A stretch of 64,000 nucleotides of DNA from Enoplolaimus lenunculus (GCA_030248215.1 JASANG010002117.1:179235-243234); one strand, 5' to 3'; shown: positions 11,060 through 24,745, counted from the stretch's first letter. Program-made: numbers and translations. Notes: generated by a model from the sequence alone, not told the origin.

Positions 11060-13685
11060 CGCTTGTTGCCATGATAATAGTTTCTTTCAACCAAGCTATC
11101 TATTTAAACTCTGTATTTAGTTTAATCAATCCTCTCATTTTTTATAACTGGGATTGATGGATTAAACCAGCAGCTTGGTAAAGCGGTTGAAACTAGAAAA
11201 AAATTGCTCAGCACCTGAGCAACAAGGGATCTTTCATTTTCTTTTTGTAAGAAACAGATGCTTTTCTTGAATGCAAAGCAAAATAATTTCTGAAATGAAC
11301 ACAGATTTAACTTGGAATCCATGAATGTATATTGAAGTTCTCTACAAGAACGTACTAAATTAACCTTTCGCTTTGTATTAACATAGTTAATTGAATTTCA
11401 TAAGAGCATTGTGTGGCGACATAATGGCTGTGTTACAGTTCTGATGACCAATTTTGTTAGATTCTTTCTTAAACAGACGTCACAAAACGAATCGCATTTG
11501 ATGCTTTAAAAACGGCTCAACTTATAAGTGACTTTTCAGTTTACTCGATTTTTGACCTTAGTGAGAAATTCTATAAATGCGCATTTCCCACCCGAGTTAT
11601 CTGTTTCACTGCATACTCACAACTATAGAAGATCACAAATCGCACCGTATTCTGGCAACATCGATTAATCTGGCAAACTCAAAGAGCGCTATACGTCAGC
11701 CATGTCTCTGCGGCCCTAAGAAATTTCTGAAACTTCTAAACCAATGTCTGCCAAAAACTTTAAAGCTAGAAATAGATTTGCTGTCCGCAAGATGTTTCAG
11801 AAAAATTAAAAGAGCCACATTTCCACCCATATAAAATAATACAGAGAGCCCGAGTTTCACAGTAGGTAACATATGTCTCCGGATTTAATACCCTCACCTC
11901 ACGTGCGCGTTTGGTACACATACTAGAATAGCAAACTCGTATATATACATAGGGGATATATAGGCATTATACCCCGACACTATCAGCGACACAACAAATT
12001 ACATAACTTTTATTAACTTCAAAAGAACCTGCCAAATTTTAGAGTTCAAAATAATTTTTTCGCATGCTACGCTCGCTGGCAAAAAATACATTTAAATAAA
12101 GTTGTATACCTTTTCGAACTGCAATCCTGGTGGCGCCGCTGTGTTAAATGTGCATGCGGTAGCTAAGAACCCTATCGGGTCATATTAAAGCGAGGTTTGA
12201 AACGACAAAAGCCGACTTCAAAAGTCATATACTTTAGCGAAAACTGTTTCAAATCTGAATACATATATTTCAATGCAAAACTATTGTAGTTTCGCATATG
12301 TTCTATAGATGCATGTATATATGTGACGACGGGAACGCCGTAGCCAAAGTGGCCTAGGGATCAAACCTCGTTCTTATATTTTTATATACGGGGGTTTAGA
12401 ATTTTTGTAGAACGGTTACATGGTTTCCAAAATCATTGGCTTCAGGATTCGCTTTAGACTAATTTTGCTTAGGCTTAGGTTTGGGCTTCGGAGTATGCTT
12501 ACATTTACTAGTGTTGTGGACCGGCCAAAGGTATTCGAACGGCCGACCAGGTGGCCGGTCAGTAATTGCTTATCACAGAAAACGCTAAAAACAACGTGAC
12601 TTTATTTAATATGTTTAATCGCATTTAGATTTCGATTGTAAAACTTTTAGCTGAAATATGAAAAGTTGCCTACTGTCATCATTGTGGTTAATGTTAAGGA
12701 TTGGATCACTAGTTGAAACTACTTTGGTTGCTGTTGTATTCTAGACAGCTTGTGTAGTGAGATAAAGCGCTTCAGATGATCTGGGTTCTATGGTTGTTTA
12801 GAAAACTATAGTGAAGTCTTTCACTGGAGCATATATATCAATATTTTTTGACAATAATGAAAACAAATTTTCATGACTGTTTAATGTTTAATGAGGTTTC
12901 TGAAAAGTAAAAATGTTATAGCTATTTTCAACCTTAAATGAAGTTAGTTTATGTTCAAGTTTTGTTTGATGTGATAGCTACGAGTTGTGCACTTGTGCCT
13001 ACGTTTCAGTATGTGTAAGGAGTAATTGCCGCAAAATGTCAGAAGCTGCCGCTCCCAAGCTGCCAGCGCTAAGCGATTCTCACACAAAAAGCGCCAAATT
13101 CAGTTACCTTATTAGAAATTTTAACTGTTGCAATAAAAAAATTACAATCCCAAAGGAGGGGCAGTTGACACCTGAAACCACCCTGGCTACGCCCTTGTTT
13201 ATTGCGTACAAACAAAATTATACGTACACAGGCGTGTTTTGATCGCTGGTTTACCTACGCTGCACTTTTACTTGTTGTAGTCCAAGGACAGCGGCATGGC
13301 CCCAGTCGTTCAATGGGCCAGTATTTTGATCATTATACGTTTCGCAGTATTAAATGCATAAATGGAGAGCAATCCACAAATTTTAATAGAAGTTGGTGGC
13401 ATATAAAATATTTAGAAACATGTGGTGAACTACAACACTAGCTTGTGTTTATACTACTGTTACGACCATGTTCTATATATTGGCCAATAACAATATTATG
13501 TTTACAAAAATTTTATAACTTAAATTCACATGCGAAACGAAAACGTTATCCAGCAAAGATGAATGGCATCGGAAGCGTAAACACGCAAAAAAATTCAAAA
13601 TCAGGCTATTTTGGTTAAATTTCCGCTGAAGGGGACAACCAAACAGACCTGGGACTTCCGTATATCTCACGGGTCTGCGATAATA
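11060..13685. other. Intergenic spacer without recognised genes
   Basis: Open frames of up to 85 codons (11577-11834 and 12985-13242, plus) have no recognisable similarity or flanking splice signals. A short GGCCGGTC-rich palindromic patch lies at about 12525-12570 and TTAGGC-like hexamers at about 12465-12505. Confidence 0.4.
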
Positions 13686-13689
13686 TAGG

Positions 13690-14000
13690 ACGCGGAATTA
13701 CGACTTGGGCTAGCCCAAGGGAGAGTTATGTCTGATAAAGCTGCGCGTTTTTGATTGGTTAGTTGATATTCGTCATCCAGCTTGACTCCGCTTAGCTTAG
13801 TATAACAAACTGTTCAGTAGCAAACAACTAGCGATTAATTTTGCGTCAGATATTCGTATTTGCGTACTGCATTAAGGTAATAAAAATCACAAGGCGTACA
13901 CTTGTAGCGGAGAAAGAATTACGCTGTGGGCTAGCCCAAGTCACAATCCGCATTGGACAAGCCCAAACCGGAATTGGGCTGAATTACGGTTGGGCTACGA
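13690..14000. repeat. GGGCTAGCCC-bounded repeat (~300 bp)
   Basis: The palindromic word TTGGGCTAGCCCAA occurs near 13706 and a close variant near 13927, followed by further TTGGGCT words to 14000, each beside GAATTACG. This looks like a small non-coding element or a local duplication. Exact ends are uncertain. Confidence 0.4.
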
Positions 14001-17000
14001 CATATATATTGTATCAAAATATTAGTTTTGTTTCAAAAACCATTTCTGTCATTGTTCTCTGTCAGTGCTCGAAATTTTCCATTATTGTTCCAAAAACTCA
14101 AGTACCCCAACTCTTAACGGGAGCAAGTATGGCTCCTAAGCCACCTTTACCCGTGGCACTTGCGCCTTTGAAAATTACAACAAGAATCACTTCCCTCGTC
14201 AATAATTTACGATGAGAAAATATTATAAGTTCGCATAAAAGAATGCCTCTATGCTTTCAAAAAACCCCACGCTGAATAGCGAGATAATTGGTGACCTATA
14301 AAAGTATATAATGCGATAAACTTATTCGACGTTTTGAAAAACGAGTCAATTTTTCAGACCAGCAGTCAGAGAACGGGACCGGGTACAACATTCAGTATAC
14401 GGCCTAATGAAAATTTAACCGTACCTGTACAATTACACGTTGAGATTTAATTTGAGTTGAAAGAACCACGCAGAGGCTGTCAAATGTTTTTTACCATAAA
14501 GCGCTTTCTTTATTAGGTTTGTTTAGTTTCACAGATTTATAGGTATATCGTGCAGTGTGCCCATATTGCCTTGACGGGCGAACCAATTTTTGGCGGAACT
14601 ATAATAGAGTCAGCTTAAGCTTTAGACTATTTATTGATTAGGTTTAGTCTTAGGTTTAGTTATAGACTTATGCTTGCGGCGAGGCTTAGAAATACGCTTA
14701 TATATACTACTGTTACGCTCCTCGAGGTAACATTGGCCGTGCAGTGTATGCTATTAAATGATGCTTTTGCCCTTCTTACACCGGGTACCGGATATCAGCG
14801 GTTGTGGTCCAAATACTATAAAATAGCTTTGCCAAGTGAACATTTTTTAACATCTTGCTGCGATTGTTTTTTCCGGGCAAGTGAAGCTGTATAAATTTTC
14901 ACTAACTGAAATGGAATGAACTGCTATATATCCGGTTATAATCCAGTTCTGTTAAATTCAATATCTTGTTAGTGTATCCTGTAAAACAATATGCAGCCGA
15001 ACCTTGATCTCAACTGAGTGAAACAAAATCCTGTGAATATATACACGTTCCTGCCTGAAACTTAAACCTAATTTTATAAAACACAACTACCCAAGTCTAA
15101 GCCTAACTAATAATATATGCGTTTTACTCAATTCCAAACACGGATACTATTTTCTATGCACCAGCGTTTTATCGCATTTGAGCGCAAGAAACAGACGCTT
15201 ATTCTGGTTAAACATATTTAAAATGTCAAGATTTAACAAATGATTTTAAATTTAAAATTGAACAACAGCTAAACTTGACAGCTGTTCTTAGCTTTGAACA
15301 AAAATAAAACTTGAAACAACGCTTAGATATTGTCCACATGCTTTGAAAATTACTTGAATGTAGCAGTTAGTGACATGGACTTGATGGTACTTGTCCCGAA
15401 ATTCTTAACGGTCAAGTCTGATTAATGCTGCGTAAGGCTGCTGCTAGGTTACCTGAACCGCCCGCCGGCTGCAAGAAGTCCCCACTTGTTCGGTATCAAC
15501 TAGAGAAGCAGCAACTTATCCAAAATTAGGGGCGACATACCCGAGGGCGCCCGCGAGCGAAAAGCCACATAAGCGCCAATAACGCAATTCTTTAATTGGA
15601 CTGCGTTGAACGCGGTAAAACTTTTTGATATCCCATTGTGTATCGGTTTGCGGGGTTCTCATATGCCCGAGTTCCCCTACGGGGATGGGGCGTTCCAAGC
15701 ATGGTCGAGTACAATGCCTAGATACAGAATAGAGAAGGGGCAGGGCGGGGAACATTGCTAACGATTTGACAGTATTAACCTATCGTCTAACAATTTCCTC
15801 CGAGTGAGCGACCACCGAGTCCAAATCGGGTAAGCCATCTGGATGAGAAGGGACGGCCACAGTTAACACCTTGGATCTTTACGTTATTTCTCTCAGAGGA
15901 TGTTATCCCAAAAATAATCCGTTCTCGAATTTTTTCCACATTTCAGCTTCTCATGACCTCAGCGTTTATAAGCTTTCCTAGGCCAAAAATTTAACAAGCA
16001 GGAGACGCTACGCTTAATTTTCCGAAAAAGACATCGCCTGCACTTGATCAAAATAAACTCATGGGGGCTGCTATTAACGAAAATTACTTCAGGTGCGCTG
16101 TGTAACCCCTACGCCGTGCCTGTTAAAACAATGGTAGCCAAACAAAACATACTGAAAAAGTTACACAAACCAGCAAAAAGGTTTGGTTCTGTCTCAGCCT
16201 CCTAGATTTTCATTACATTTTTGCCTCAAAACGACCTTCATAAATTTGATAGAATAAAGGTTCATTGTATAGAGATCTTTAAGGTCACGCAATATGAGTT
16301 GCAAAGATGTTGGACCAAGAAAGTTGAAGGTGAACCAAAATAAAATAAGGGTGGTTGTGGCTTCAATCTAAACAAATTGATTTCTGTCACCTACAGGCAT
16401 CGCGTTTTATATTGAATTATGTTTAACGATTTGACTATTCTTTTTAAAAATCCCAATATGGTGATTTTATCGGCATTGGCTCCCACAAAGCAAACTTCCT
16501 CAGTCTGGCATTGGCAAACGGCACTACGTAGTATAGTGAGAGTGGGGCCAAACAGGAGTTCACTAGCCATGGAACTATGGTAGACAACAGAACGCCAGAT
16601 GTGTTTTTAGTTAATAATTTCTCACTAAGTTAAGCGAAGTGATATTTAGTCTTTAGATCCGTGCTAGATCAGTTTAGTACCGCAACTACAGAGAGTCGAG
16701 GGGTGCATTGCGCTCCTACCAACATCTACGCCCTCATCATGTACATTACATTGAACAGTATTTGAAAGAATTCTATATTATATGCATCCTTCATGCCTAA
16801 TAAATTGCCAGACACTTCTGAAATGTTAAATTCTTAAAAAAGTGTTCTAAATAAAGCCATTGGCCTAAAATTATAATTCAAAATCTGAGCTTCACAAAGG
16901 CCTAGAAACCCGTTTCTACTTAGAGCGCAGGAAACGAACCGCATTTTCGATTTTCATTTTACCCTCGCCTTAGCACTATCTCTTTAATTTTTAGCTAATT

Positions 17001-17770
17001 TTTATTCACTGCCAGTATATATATTACAAAACCCGGAGCTTGAGATTTAATTAATTTCTAGCCGCCTCGCAGCTTCGTCTAATGATATCATGAGCTGCCG
17101 ATAAGCCGTTTTTTAATTAAATTTTTAAGACTTCTTCTATGGATATATACCACAGCCCTCAAATGTACAGATCAGCTATACTAGGTATAGCTACCGCGTC
17201 CGCAACAATTTGAATTGTTGGGCACGCCACGTCCGACAAATGACTAAAATATCGGCTTAAAATCGTACTGGCAGATTTGTTTCCGATTATTCAATAAATG
17301 CCATTTCTCTACCGAAGATGAAAGGTTATGAATGCGGGGGCGGATCCTCTGTCCCCTCTTTTTATACGCGTCAGTGCTAAAGAAAGATGCAATCTATGCA
17401 TATGCTTGTATATAGTAAGAGCGGAGATAAAAATTGTAAAGTATGTATATATACTTGATTTTGGTACGATTTTATGGATTAAAATTGCTCGACAAATCCA
17501 AAACATTAATGTATATATAGAACAGAACTTAAACATAGCGTAGCTTTCAGCTTTTGACTTACGATTACGTCTAGGTTTCGGCTTAGTTTTAAGTGTGGAT
17601 TACACTTTACTTATATGCTTTGAAGTGACAATATACCATTGGTTATAAAATTTTATTTTTCAAACCAGGTGTCTTTCACATCTGAAATAAAAACACATTT
17701 AGATATAGTAACATAATTCTGTTAAAATAATTAGTCACCGACTGCTAGTTATGCGATCGAAAAAATGCAA
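14001..17770. other. Intergenic spacer with TTAGGC-like hexamer tracts
   Basis: No gene is recognised. Degenerate TTAGG(C/T) hexamers lie at about 14610-14700, 15060-15115 and 17560-17600. The first ends in TATACTACTGTTACG, the phrase that follows several such tracts in this window. Open frames of 79 codons or fewer look random. Confidence 0.4.
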
Positions 17771-17771
17771 C

Positions 17772-18045
17772 TGTACTGTAGTGACCGGAATAAGAGAGGG
17801 TCTTCATTTTAGTTCCCAATCAATAGGAGTCTGTATCCATAATAAGAGCCCGTAAGCGAATAGACTCCCTAAACCTAGAGTCTATAAACGTCAATTATCT
17901 CAAATTGTAGTGTATAAATGACTACAACACAAAATACAAGTTGAGTTCGAAACTTTAAAGCATACTTAGTTTAGAAAGTAGATTTTTAAGTATCAAGGTT
18001 TTGATACAAGACAAACTTTTAATTCAATTTATTTTCAGCGATTGT
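17772..18045. mobile_element. MITE family B, 3'-truncated copy
   Basis: It starts TA|CTGTAGTGACC then GAATAAGAGAGGGTC, and includes CAATAGGAGTCTGTATCC and TTGAGTTCGAAACTTTAAAG. This is collinear with the left two thirds of the copy at 36105. The right terminus is not visible. Confidence 0.65.
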
Positions 18046-18429
18046 CAAGCTTTACATACTATACTAATGAAACTTATTTCATTTTTGTCGTCATTTTTTA
18101 GAAAAATATATACCTTAATTTCCATTGACCAATAACAATTTACCAGAACCGGAAGGTCAAAAATAAGTCCGGAACCGGAATTCCGGTTGCACGCTGATTT
18201 CAATGTATACCTATTGCAACTGAATGCAACATGACAAACACAGAATAGTATAATAGGGTCAATGTTAAGGTGTTAAAAATGGATCGGCGAGTGATATTGC
18301 CTAAACTTTGCCACGTAAACACTTTGGGTACCTTTAGCCATGAAAAGAAGAATTGCAAGCTACGTTCTGATATTTGAATACAATCTGGTGGTTTATTTGA
18401 ATTCATTATCCGATTCCGGCCGAACAGGG

Positions 18430-18800
18430 TATAACTGCATGTGTAAAATACCGGAGCCGGAGGTCAATGAAATATGTTTGAGCCGGATGTGAAGCCAACG
18501 GTGAGGCGAAAATAGGCAGTTGAAATTTTAGTACATATCTGCAACGTATCGTTAAAACTTTTCGTTTCACCTTTTTTTACGAAATCTCGGCAATTTTTTC
18601 CTCAAAATTGTACCAAAACTTAAAATGAAACACACAAAACCAATAAATTTCGTAAAACTATGCAAAACTTTGCTGCCGAAATTGCCGGAACCTCGGGCAA
18701 AAAGTTCCCCGGAGCCGGATGTCGGTTTTCTGCCGGAGCCGGAGACAACCTCCGATTGTGCCCTGATGGTTACAAGATTAAGAAAAATTTCACAACCAAA
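18430..18800. mobile_element. MITE-like family C (CCGGAGCCGGAGG), copy 1
   Basis: The ends are rich in CCGGAGCCGGAG, and the middle includes ATTTTTTCCTCAAAATTGTACC and AAATTTCGTAAAACT. Related copies lie at about 20041-20340, 20345-20635, 24965-25325 and 57640-57830. One end approximates CAGGGTACAA (here the reverse complement, TTGTGCCCTGA). It is non-coding; the two short frames across it (18567-18821 and 18625-18840) are shadows of the repeat. Confidence 0.55.
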
Positions 18801-19469
18801 GTTGAGCAACGATTCTACCACAGCTGGAGCTAAAATTTAAACTAGATTTGACGTCAACTCCCGTACGTATAATTCAGCGTTCGGCAAGCAAACGATATTG
18901 CAAACTCTGCATAACCAAAAGAAACACACAACTCACTGCCGGTACATGTTTAATACAAACCATGAAATCCGAGTTAAAGTTTCCACCGGTTTACTACGCA
19001 ACGAGTACCTCCCGTTTATCACAGTGTCGTTTAATTTTATCTGAAAAATGTTTTATGATCAGAATATTCGACATAAAAATGAACTTACATTTCAGTAACG
19101 AAGCATAAAAAAATAAAAAAATAATGAATAATTGCTTTGCACTTCAAAACTGCCGCATTATGCATCAATTTCAGTTGATTTATAACTACGCCTCGAACAG
19201 GAGAAACGGCTCCGACGAACGTTCAGCATGGCGATAATACTTGTAAGCTGGTGTTGTCAAAACTGTTAGTAAAAACCTTGGGCAAGGTCCTACACATACA
19301 ACAATTATAAAATGTTAAATGCCAGCATAATGAGGCTTCGTTTGGCTTGTTTCTTCCCGTGTTTATTATAGGGGCTTGCTCTCTAAAAGAGTTGAAAACT
19401 AGAAAAGCTATCGCTTAGGCTTTATACTTTAGGTTTCAGGCTAAACGGGCAGCAATTTATATGGTGTAA

Positions 19470-19860
19470 CCGAGTATCTGTTTCCGTTTCGTGTCAAAAT
19501 CTGCGTCCGTTTTCGTCTCCGTTATAGAAATAAGGAAAATTATTATTTGTACGCTGAAAGTTATAAATCACGTACCTATACATCTCAGCAATTTTTCATT
19601 GCAGATATGCTGCAATTAATACTTGACATGAGATAAACATTACGAAAATCATCCAAAATCTTAAAAATTTCGATGCATCCGCTATATTTTTTTAATTTTA
19701 GAAAACCACGCGAATATTTGCACGCCTCAATTGTGTTGACAGAAAAATAAAACATCATTGAAAGTTTTAGACTTCAATATTCGTTTTCCGTTACCGTTAT
19801 TTTGACACTATCCGTTTCTGTTTCCGTTATTTTCACTATCCGTTTATACCATGCCAATTT
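19470..19860. repeat. TTTCCGTT-rich degenerate element
   Basis: Clusters of CGTTTTCGTCTCCGTTA and CTGTTTCCGTTAT flank an AT-rich middle. A similar GGAAACGGAAAACGG cluster occurs at about 44160-44230. It may be a non-autonomous element with C+T-rich ends; its termini are not resolved. Confidence 0.35.
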
Positions 19861-19874
19861 ACCGGCAGTATATG

Positions 19875-20040
19875 CATTGTAAATTCCTGTGAGTTTACTA
19901 ACCCTGAGTTGTTCAATTCCGAGTGAGTTGATTAATTAACTCAAAATGAGTTCAAACAATTCAGAATTCTGAAAGAACTAAATTCAACTCAGTGAGTCAA
20001 CTCATTTTGAATAAAAATCAATTTATTGGAATTTATAGTG
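19875..20040. mobile_element. Small inverted-repeat element rich in GAGTTNACTC
   Basis: The left end CATTGTAAATTCC and the right end GGAATTTATAGTG form inverted repeats with two mismatches. The interior is packed with GAGTT and AACTC words (for example GAGTTGATTAATTAACTC). Related GAGTT/AACTC tracts are at 49865-50095 and, as GAGTC, in the outer element at 35958-36600. Confidence 0.55.
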
Positions 20041-20635
20041 TAGTAAATTCAGGGTACAACCAGTTGTCTGCCTCCGGATCTCTGACTGGCAGAAAATCGA
20101 CCTCCGGGTCAAGTGAAATTTTTGCCTGAGGTTCCTGCAATTTCTGTAGTGAAATTTTGCATAGTTTTGCAAAATTAATTTGCTTGTTGCGTTGTAGTTT
20201 AACTTCTGGTACAGTTTTGACGAAAAGCTGCCAAGATTTCGTAAAATATATAAGCGTAAAACCAAATGATTTAAGAAAACCCGAGCTGTAAAATACCGCT
20301 CAGGAAAGTTTGCCATTGCCGAGTGAGACGAAATTAGGCAGTTAAAATGAGTGTCAATTTGTTAGCTGTGTGAAATTGTTTGCTTTACGGTTTTTTAACG
20401 CAATCTCGGAATTTCTTCCTCAAAACTGTGCGAAAAGTTCAAGCGAAACGCGCGAAACAGATAAATTTTTGAAAACTGCAAAATTTCACTAGCGAAATTG
20501 CCGGAATCTCATGTGAAAAACCTACCGGAGCCGGAGCACGATTGTCTGCCGGCCTGAAGACAGAGCTTGGGCCGAAAAATTTTGCTGACCACCGGCTCCA
20601 GTATTTTTCACCTCCGGTTGAACTAATCTGCTTGG
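20041..20635. mobile_element. MITE-like family C, two adjacent copies
   Basis: The first copy begins CAGGGTACAACC and the second runs from about 20345 to CACCTCCGGTTG at 20626. Both share AATTTCNGTAGTG-like and CTGCAAAATTTCAC-like words with the copies at 18430 and 24965. No transposase is present. Confidence 0.5.
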
Positions 20636-20769
20636 AGTTAGTGATGAGATTCAACAATATTGTTCTTATCGCCCTTCACTGATGCTTTACGTAAAAACCC
20701 CGAAGGGAAAACTCGTACACGGTTAACGTGGTCTGTTACATATATGAGCAGTCTAGGTCATACTTCTGC

Positions 20770-20921
20770 TTACATCTCCATTATAGACGCACGCTAATTA
20801 GAACTTATGGACTCTACCCACTACCATTGACTGACGGATTCTACTTAGAGGGATACAGACAGATATTGATGGAGACTCAAAATAGAGACCCCCTCTTATT
20901 CGGGTAACTACAGTAACCTAT
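20770..20921. mobile_element. MITE family B, terminal fragment
   Basis: The segment ends CCCCCTCTTATTCGGGTAAC then TACAG|TA, a typical family B terminus with flanking TA. The rest matches the opposite-strand version of the left half of the copy at 36105. Confidence 0.65.
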
Positions 20922-23745
20922 TAAACCACTTAATTTTTAACATGTTCCGTTCATATATACCTTTCAGCCGAACCCCGCGAAAACAAAATTTCTGTTTCCA
21001 ACCATTAATTTCGCAACAATGCAACCATAATATCTCTTTAAAACAGTCCGAAACCTCTAGAAGAAGTGTCTCATACTATAAAACCTAGTTTGCTATAGCC
21101 ATCTAATTACTTCGAAACAAACATTTCCGCGGTCTTCAATTAGCATTCTAACTCACAGGCTCCCATTAGCCAACGACCATACAGATAATTCTAAGTTAAG
21201 CTTCAGAATAAATTGGCAAAAACTCAAAACTAACATTTAAAACCAAAATCCGTATATATTTACCCCTTAAGCCATGTATCTAACAAACACGCTCTCTTCA
21301 GCATTAGTAAACTGCAAAAAATTATGTTTGATACAAAAAACGACGAAAAATGCATGTACACATATATAGAGCAAAACATCGCATTGAGATGTAAGCGAGG
21401 CACTAAATACAAACAAAAAGACTTCAAAATATACCGGCATGATGCTATCATGTATGCATCAATGCGGCCATCAAAGGGCCTCTAGAGGCCCCCAATAGAC
21501 TCTATACAAGTTAGAACTGTTAAGCATCAAACAAAGCCTAGACGAATACTGATGTATAGGTTTAATGCACCTCGAAACAATATATATTCCTCACAATACA
21601 TGAGGGAGAGAGAGACAGCTATCGATGCAACAAAACATTTCAATTTAATATCGGAGGCGCAATTGGTATACATGCAAGCGTGCGCTCAAACTTATACTGC
21701 ACAACACACCAGTTATTCTTCAGAGTGTATCCAAAATTAAGAGTGTAATTTCTTCATCCACCATATATATATGGCACACAGTTATATCCTGATCTTCTCA
21801 AAAAACAATGCATAACAACAACGATACGTAACCATAGGATTTCATTTCGCTAGAGTACAACTCCAACCAGCGACAAAATTTCTTGACCCCTTCCCTCAGT
21901 ATATTCCAATTTTTTTCTCATCACACATTTCCACGGACAAATATCCGGTCCGGTTTACCCCCCCGTTGCATCCGGTCTTGATCAAATAAACTTTCAGCTG
22001 CTCTACGCCATTATATTTGCCTCAAACGCGCTATACAGTGCCCAACTCTACGCATATTTTGTTGAAACAAAGCCTCGCAAACCAGAGTACAGCAAGGAAT
22101 ACACGGTTTACGTAAACAGTATTACAGAGCGAAACTATGAGAGAGAGTGAGGGATAGAGCGAAATATACAAAAGGATGATAAAAGTGTCTCGTTGCTTTG
22201 AAACACTGAATATACAACCTACCGGGGTACCCGCTACACACAAGGGGAAACAGCCCTGAAACAAGGAGAGAGACAAGCCCGGCCAAAGACTAACACTGAA
22301 AATACACAGCGCGCTACAACTCTTTAGATGCCAGTTTTGGCTTGTATCTCTGCGAGTTTTGGTTTATTGAGAAAAAAACAGCAAATAGCACAGGAGCTCA
22401 AGTAATATACTGCAAGTCTTACGATCATATACGTACGTATACAAAACACTGCAGCGTGCACCAAAAAATATATACAAACTAAAAGACATGCGTAGCCAGA
22501 ATTTCATTTCGGAAGGGTATTGCGTCATGCAAAAGTTTGTCGCAAGAGAGCGCTGCAATCAATAAAAGCCATGCAATGACCTTTACGATCTAGCAGGTTA
22601 TTTCAAAACCTGTAAAAGTGTCCTTTTTTTCTCGTCTCTCCAGGAATTTCGGCAGGTATATACCCCTTGTAAACGGCGTTGAAAGTAGGGCATCACCGAA
22701 AGCCTCTGCTAAACAGCTGCTTCGCGCAGCAAATGAGGTACGCGCGTTTGTGGTACACAAAGCAAAGCGAACAATTATAAAAACAAGTACTGGTAGGTGG
22801 GGCCTATAAAAGGACCGAGGACGGGCTCTGTGTCGACTTACACGCGTCGTTGCTTTCATCTTACACAACGCTCGAGATAACCGATTGATGAAGTTTTATA
22901 CGAACCTTTGGACTAAATCGAAATATACGAAACGAAAATAATCGTATTGTTATGTATAGTATATATAAACATATATATATAAAATAAAAATATATATTGA
23001 CCATTCTTAATTCTTTGTGCACGCAAAGACCAGGTTTCATGGGGAGAAGACAATAAAAGCAGCATAGAGAGTATTTCGGCGAGCGGATACTACACTTAAT
23101 AGCTTGCCCAGGTTTTTATACTAGCGATGAACTAAAAAATCACTAAAAAATTAGTCCTCCAACTACTCGAAATGCGCAGCAGAAGACACGTATTGCGTTT
23201 TGCAGTGTGCAAAGCGGAACTGGATAATATCGGAATTGGCGCAGCAAATTTATACCGGAATTACACATTTTGTGACAATACGAATGATTCACATTAACAA
23301 ATTATATTAATGATTTAGGTGCATATTGGCTGACAACAAATTTTAAAAACCGTCACACGAACAAATTGGCGACGATTTTTTGGTTGTGTAAAGCTAACTA
23401 CACCCAGTTACTGTTATTTTCAAAATATACCGGTGGTTTAAATCAAAACAGATAAATACCGAAATTATTGCAACGTATCACAAGTCAGTTAAACATTCCT
23501 TAACCATAATCACACGGCAGGCACAGGACTGGGTGGTCGAAGTTAAAAATGAAGACAGAGGCCTTAAAACCGAACCCGCAGCTTGGCAAACCGAGACTAA
23601 TTCACGTTACATTGTACTCAAAAGCAACTTTTACGGTTGCCAAAAAGTTAAATGAGGTTTGTAACAATATTATTGGATTTTCGCTTTATTTTATCTTTAA
23701 GAAACGCGACATTTCTACTCTGCTGTAATAAGCATTTGTAACGAA
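20922..23745. other. Intergenic spacer with a locally GC-richer island
   Basis: No recognisable gene. The section at about 22600-22870 is GC-richer than its surroundings and open on both strands (22590-22868 minus, 92 codons; 22618-22809 plus, 63 codons). It contains a TATA-like element. I cannot assign a product to either frame. Confidence 0.4.
22805..22813 (+). promoter_or_regulatory. Possible TATA box
   Basis: TATAAAAGG sits within a GC-rich stretch (GGGGCC before it, GACCGAGGAC after it), the usual setting of a metazoan core promoter. No coding exon could be tied to it, so it may be a chance match. Confidence 0.25.
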
Positions 23746-23747
23746 AT

Positions 23748-24072
23748 TTAATGGAAAAATTCTCAGTTACTATCTAGGAAGCCTTTAACTCATAGAGTAT
23801 ACTATGAGCAACTAAATACAAGTAATATATGAGCAACACGAACACTATGAGCAGTGTTTAGCAATTCTAACATATATGTGCAGTGCAAAAACCTCTATAA
23901 GACGCGAGAGCCCCTCGGACTCAACCGTCAATCTCTTATAGCTGAGTGGTCATCGCAAACGCCTCCCACCCGAGAGACTGGGGATCGAATCTAACCTTCA
24001 AAGTGCATCTCATATGAAATTGAAAATATTCATGTGAGAAAGGGTTAATGGAAAAATTCTCAGTTAGTATCT
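23748..24072 (+). mobile_element. tRNA-derived SINE, copy 1, with flanking direct repeats
   Basis: The body at about 23779-24045 carries a Pol III A box (TAGCTGAGTGGTCATCGC, about 23939) and B box (GGGGATCGAATCTAACC, about 23980). Near-identical direct repeats starting TTAATGGAAAAATTCTCAG bound it at 23748 and 24045, consistent with a long target-site duplication. Two degenerate further copies of the flank follow to about 24130. A second copy of the SINE lies at 45240-45512. It is not a functional tRNA because the acceptor stem does not close. Confidence 0.75.
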
Positions 24073-24292
24073 TTATTGCAAAAATTCCCCAATTAGTATC
24101 TATAATGGAAAAATTCTCAGTTCGTATCTTTAAATTTGTTTCGAAATAAAACGAGTTATCTGTCACCAGTGTTCAGTCAAAACAAATTTAATAAACGAAA
24201 ACAATTTCTGAATTTAGCTTAGTCATTTGGTTTGGGTCTCGGCTCGGTTCAAAACCACGCATGACTTAAGCAACTTCCACAATACGTGCGTA

Positions 24293-24745
24293 CCGTATTG
24301 ACCTGAATAAGAGGGGGACTGATATTTATTTGACCTCTGCTGAGGGTACCTCCCATTGTTATTCGGTTACGGACTGTTATATATTTTTAATCCACGCTCC
24401 GCCACCCTTCGTTACAGATATATCCGGTACTGCAACTATCCGTTGAATTAAACGTTTATTTGTGTTGCGTCAAGAGCTTGAGCGCTCATTCAAGGTTATA
24501 CTTAAGAATGAAGTTTCAAAATTAAAGTATATGTTTTAAAGTTTCGAACTCAACTTTATTTGGTCCTGGAGTTATTTATGCACTACAATTAGGAATAACT
24601 GACCTTCATAGACTCTTATTAGGATTTAGGGACTCTATCCGCTTACGGACTCTTATTAGGGATACGGACTCATATTGATTGGGACTCAAATTGGGGACCC
24701 TTCTTATTACCCTACATCCTCTTATTCGGGTCACTCTCACTACAG
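24293..24745. mobile_element. MITE family B, full-length copy (inverse orientation)
   Basis: It begins CCGTATTGACCTGAATAAGA and ends TCTTATTCGGGTCACT...CTACAG. It is the reverse complement, end to end, of the 36105-36544 element, with about 450 bp of shared order including GTTACGGACTGTTATAT and CGGACTCTTATTAGGGATA. It is non-coding. Confidence 0.8.
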
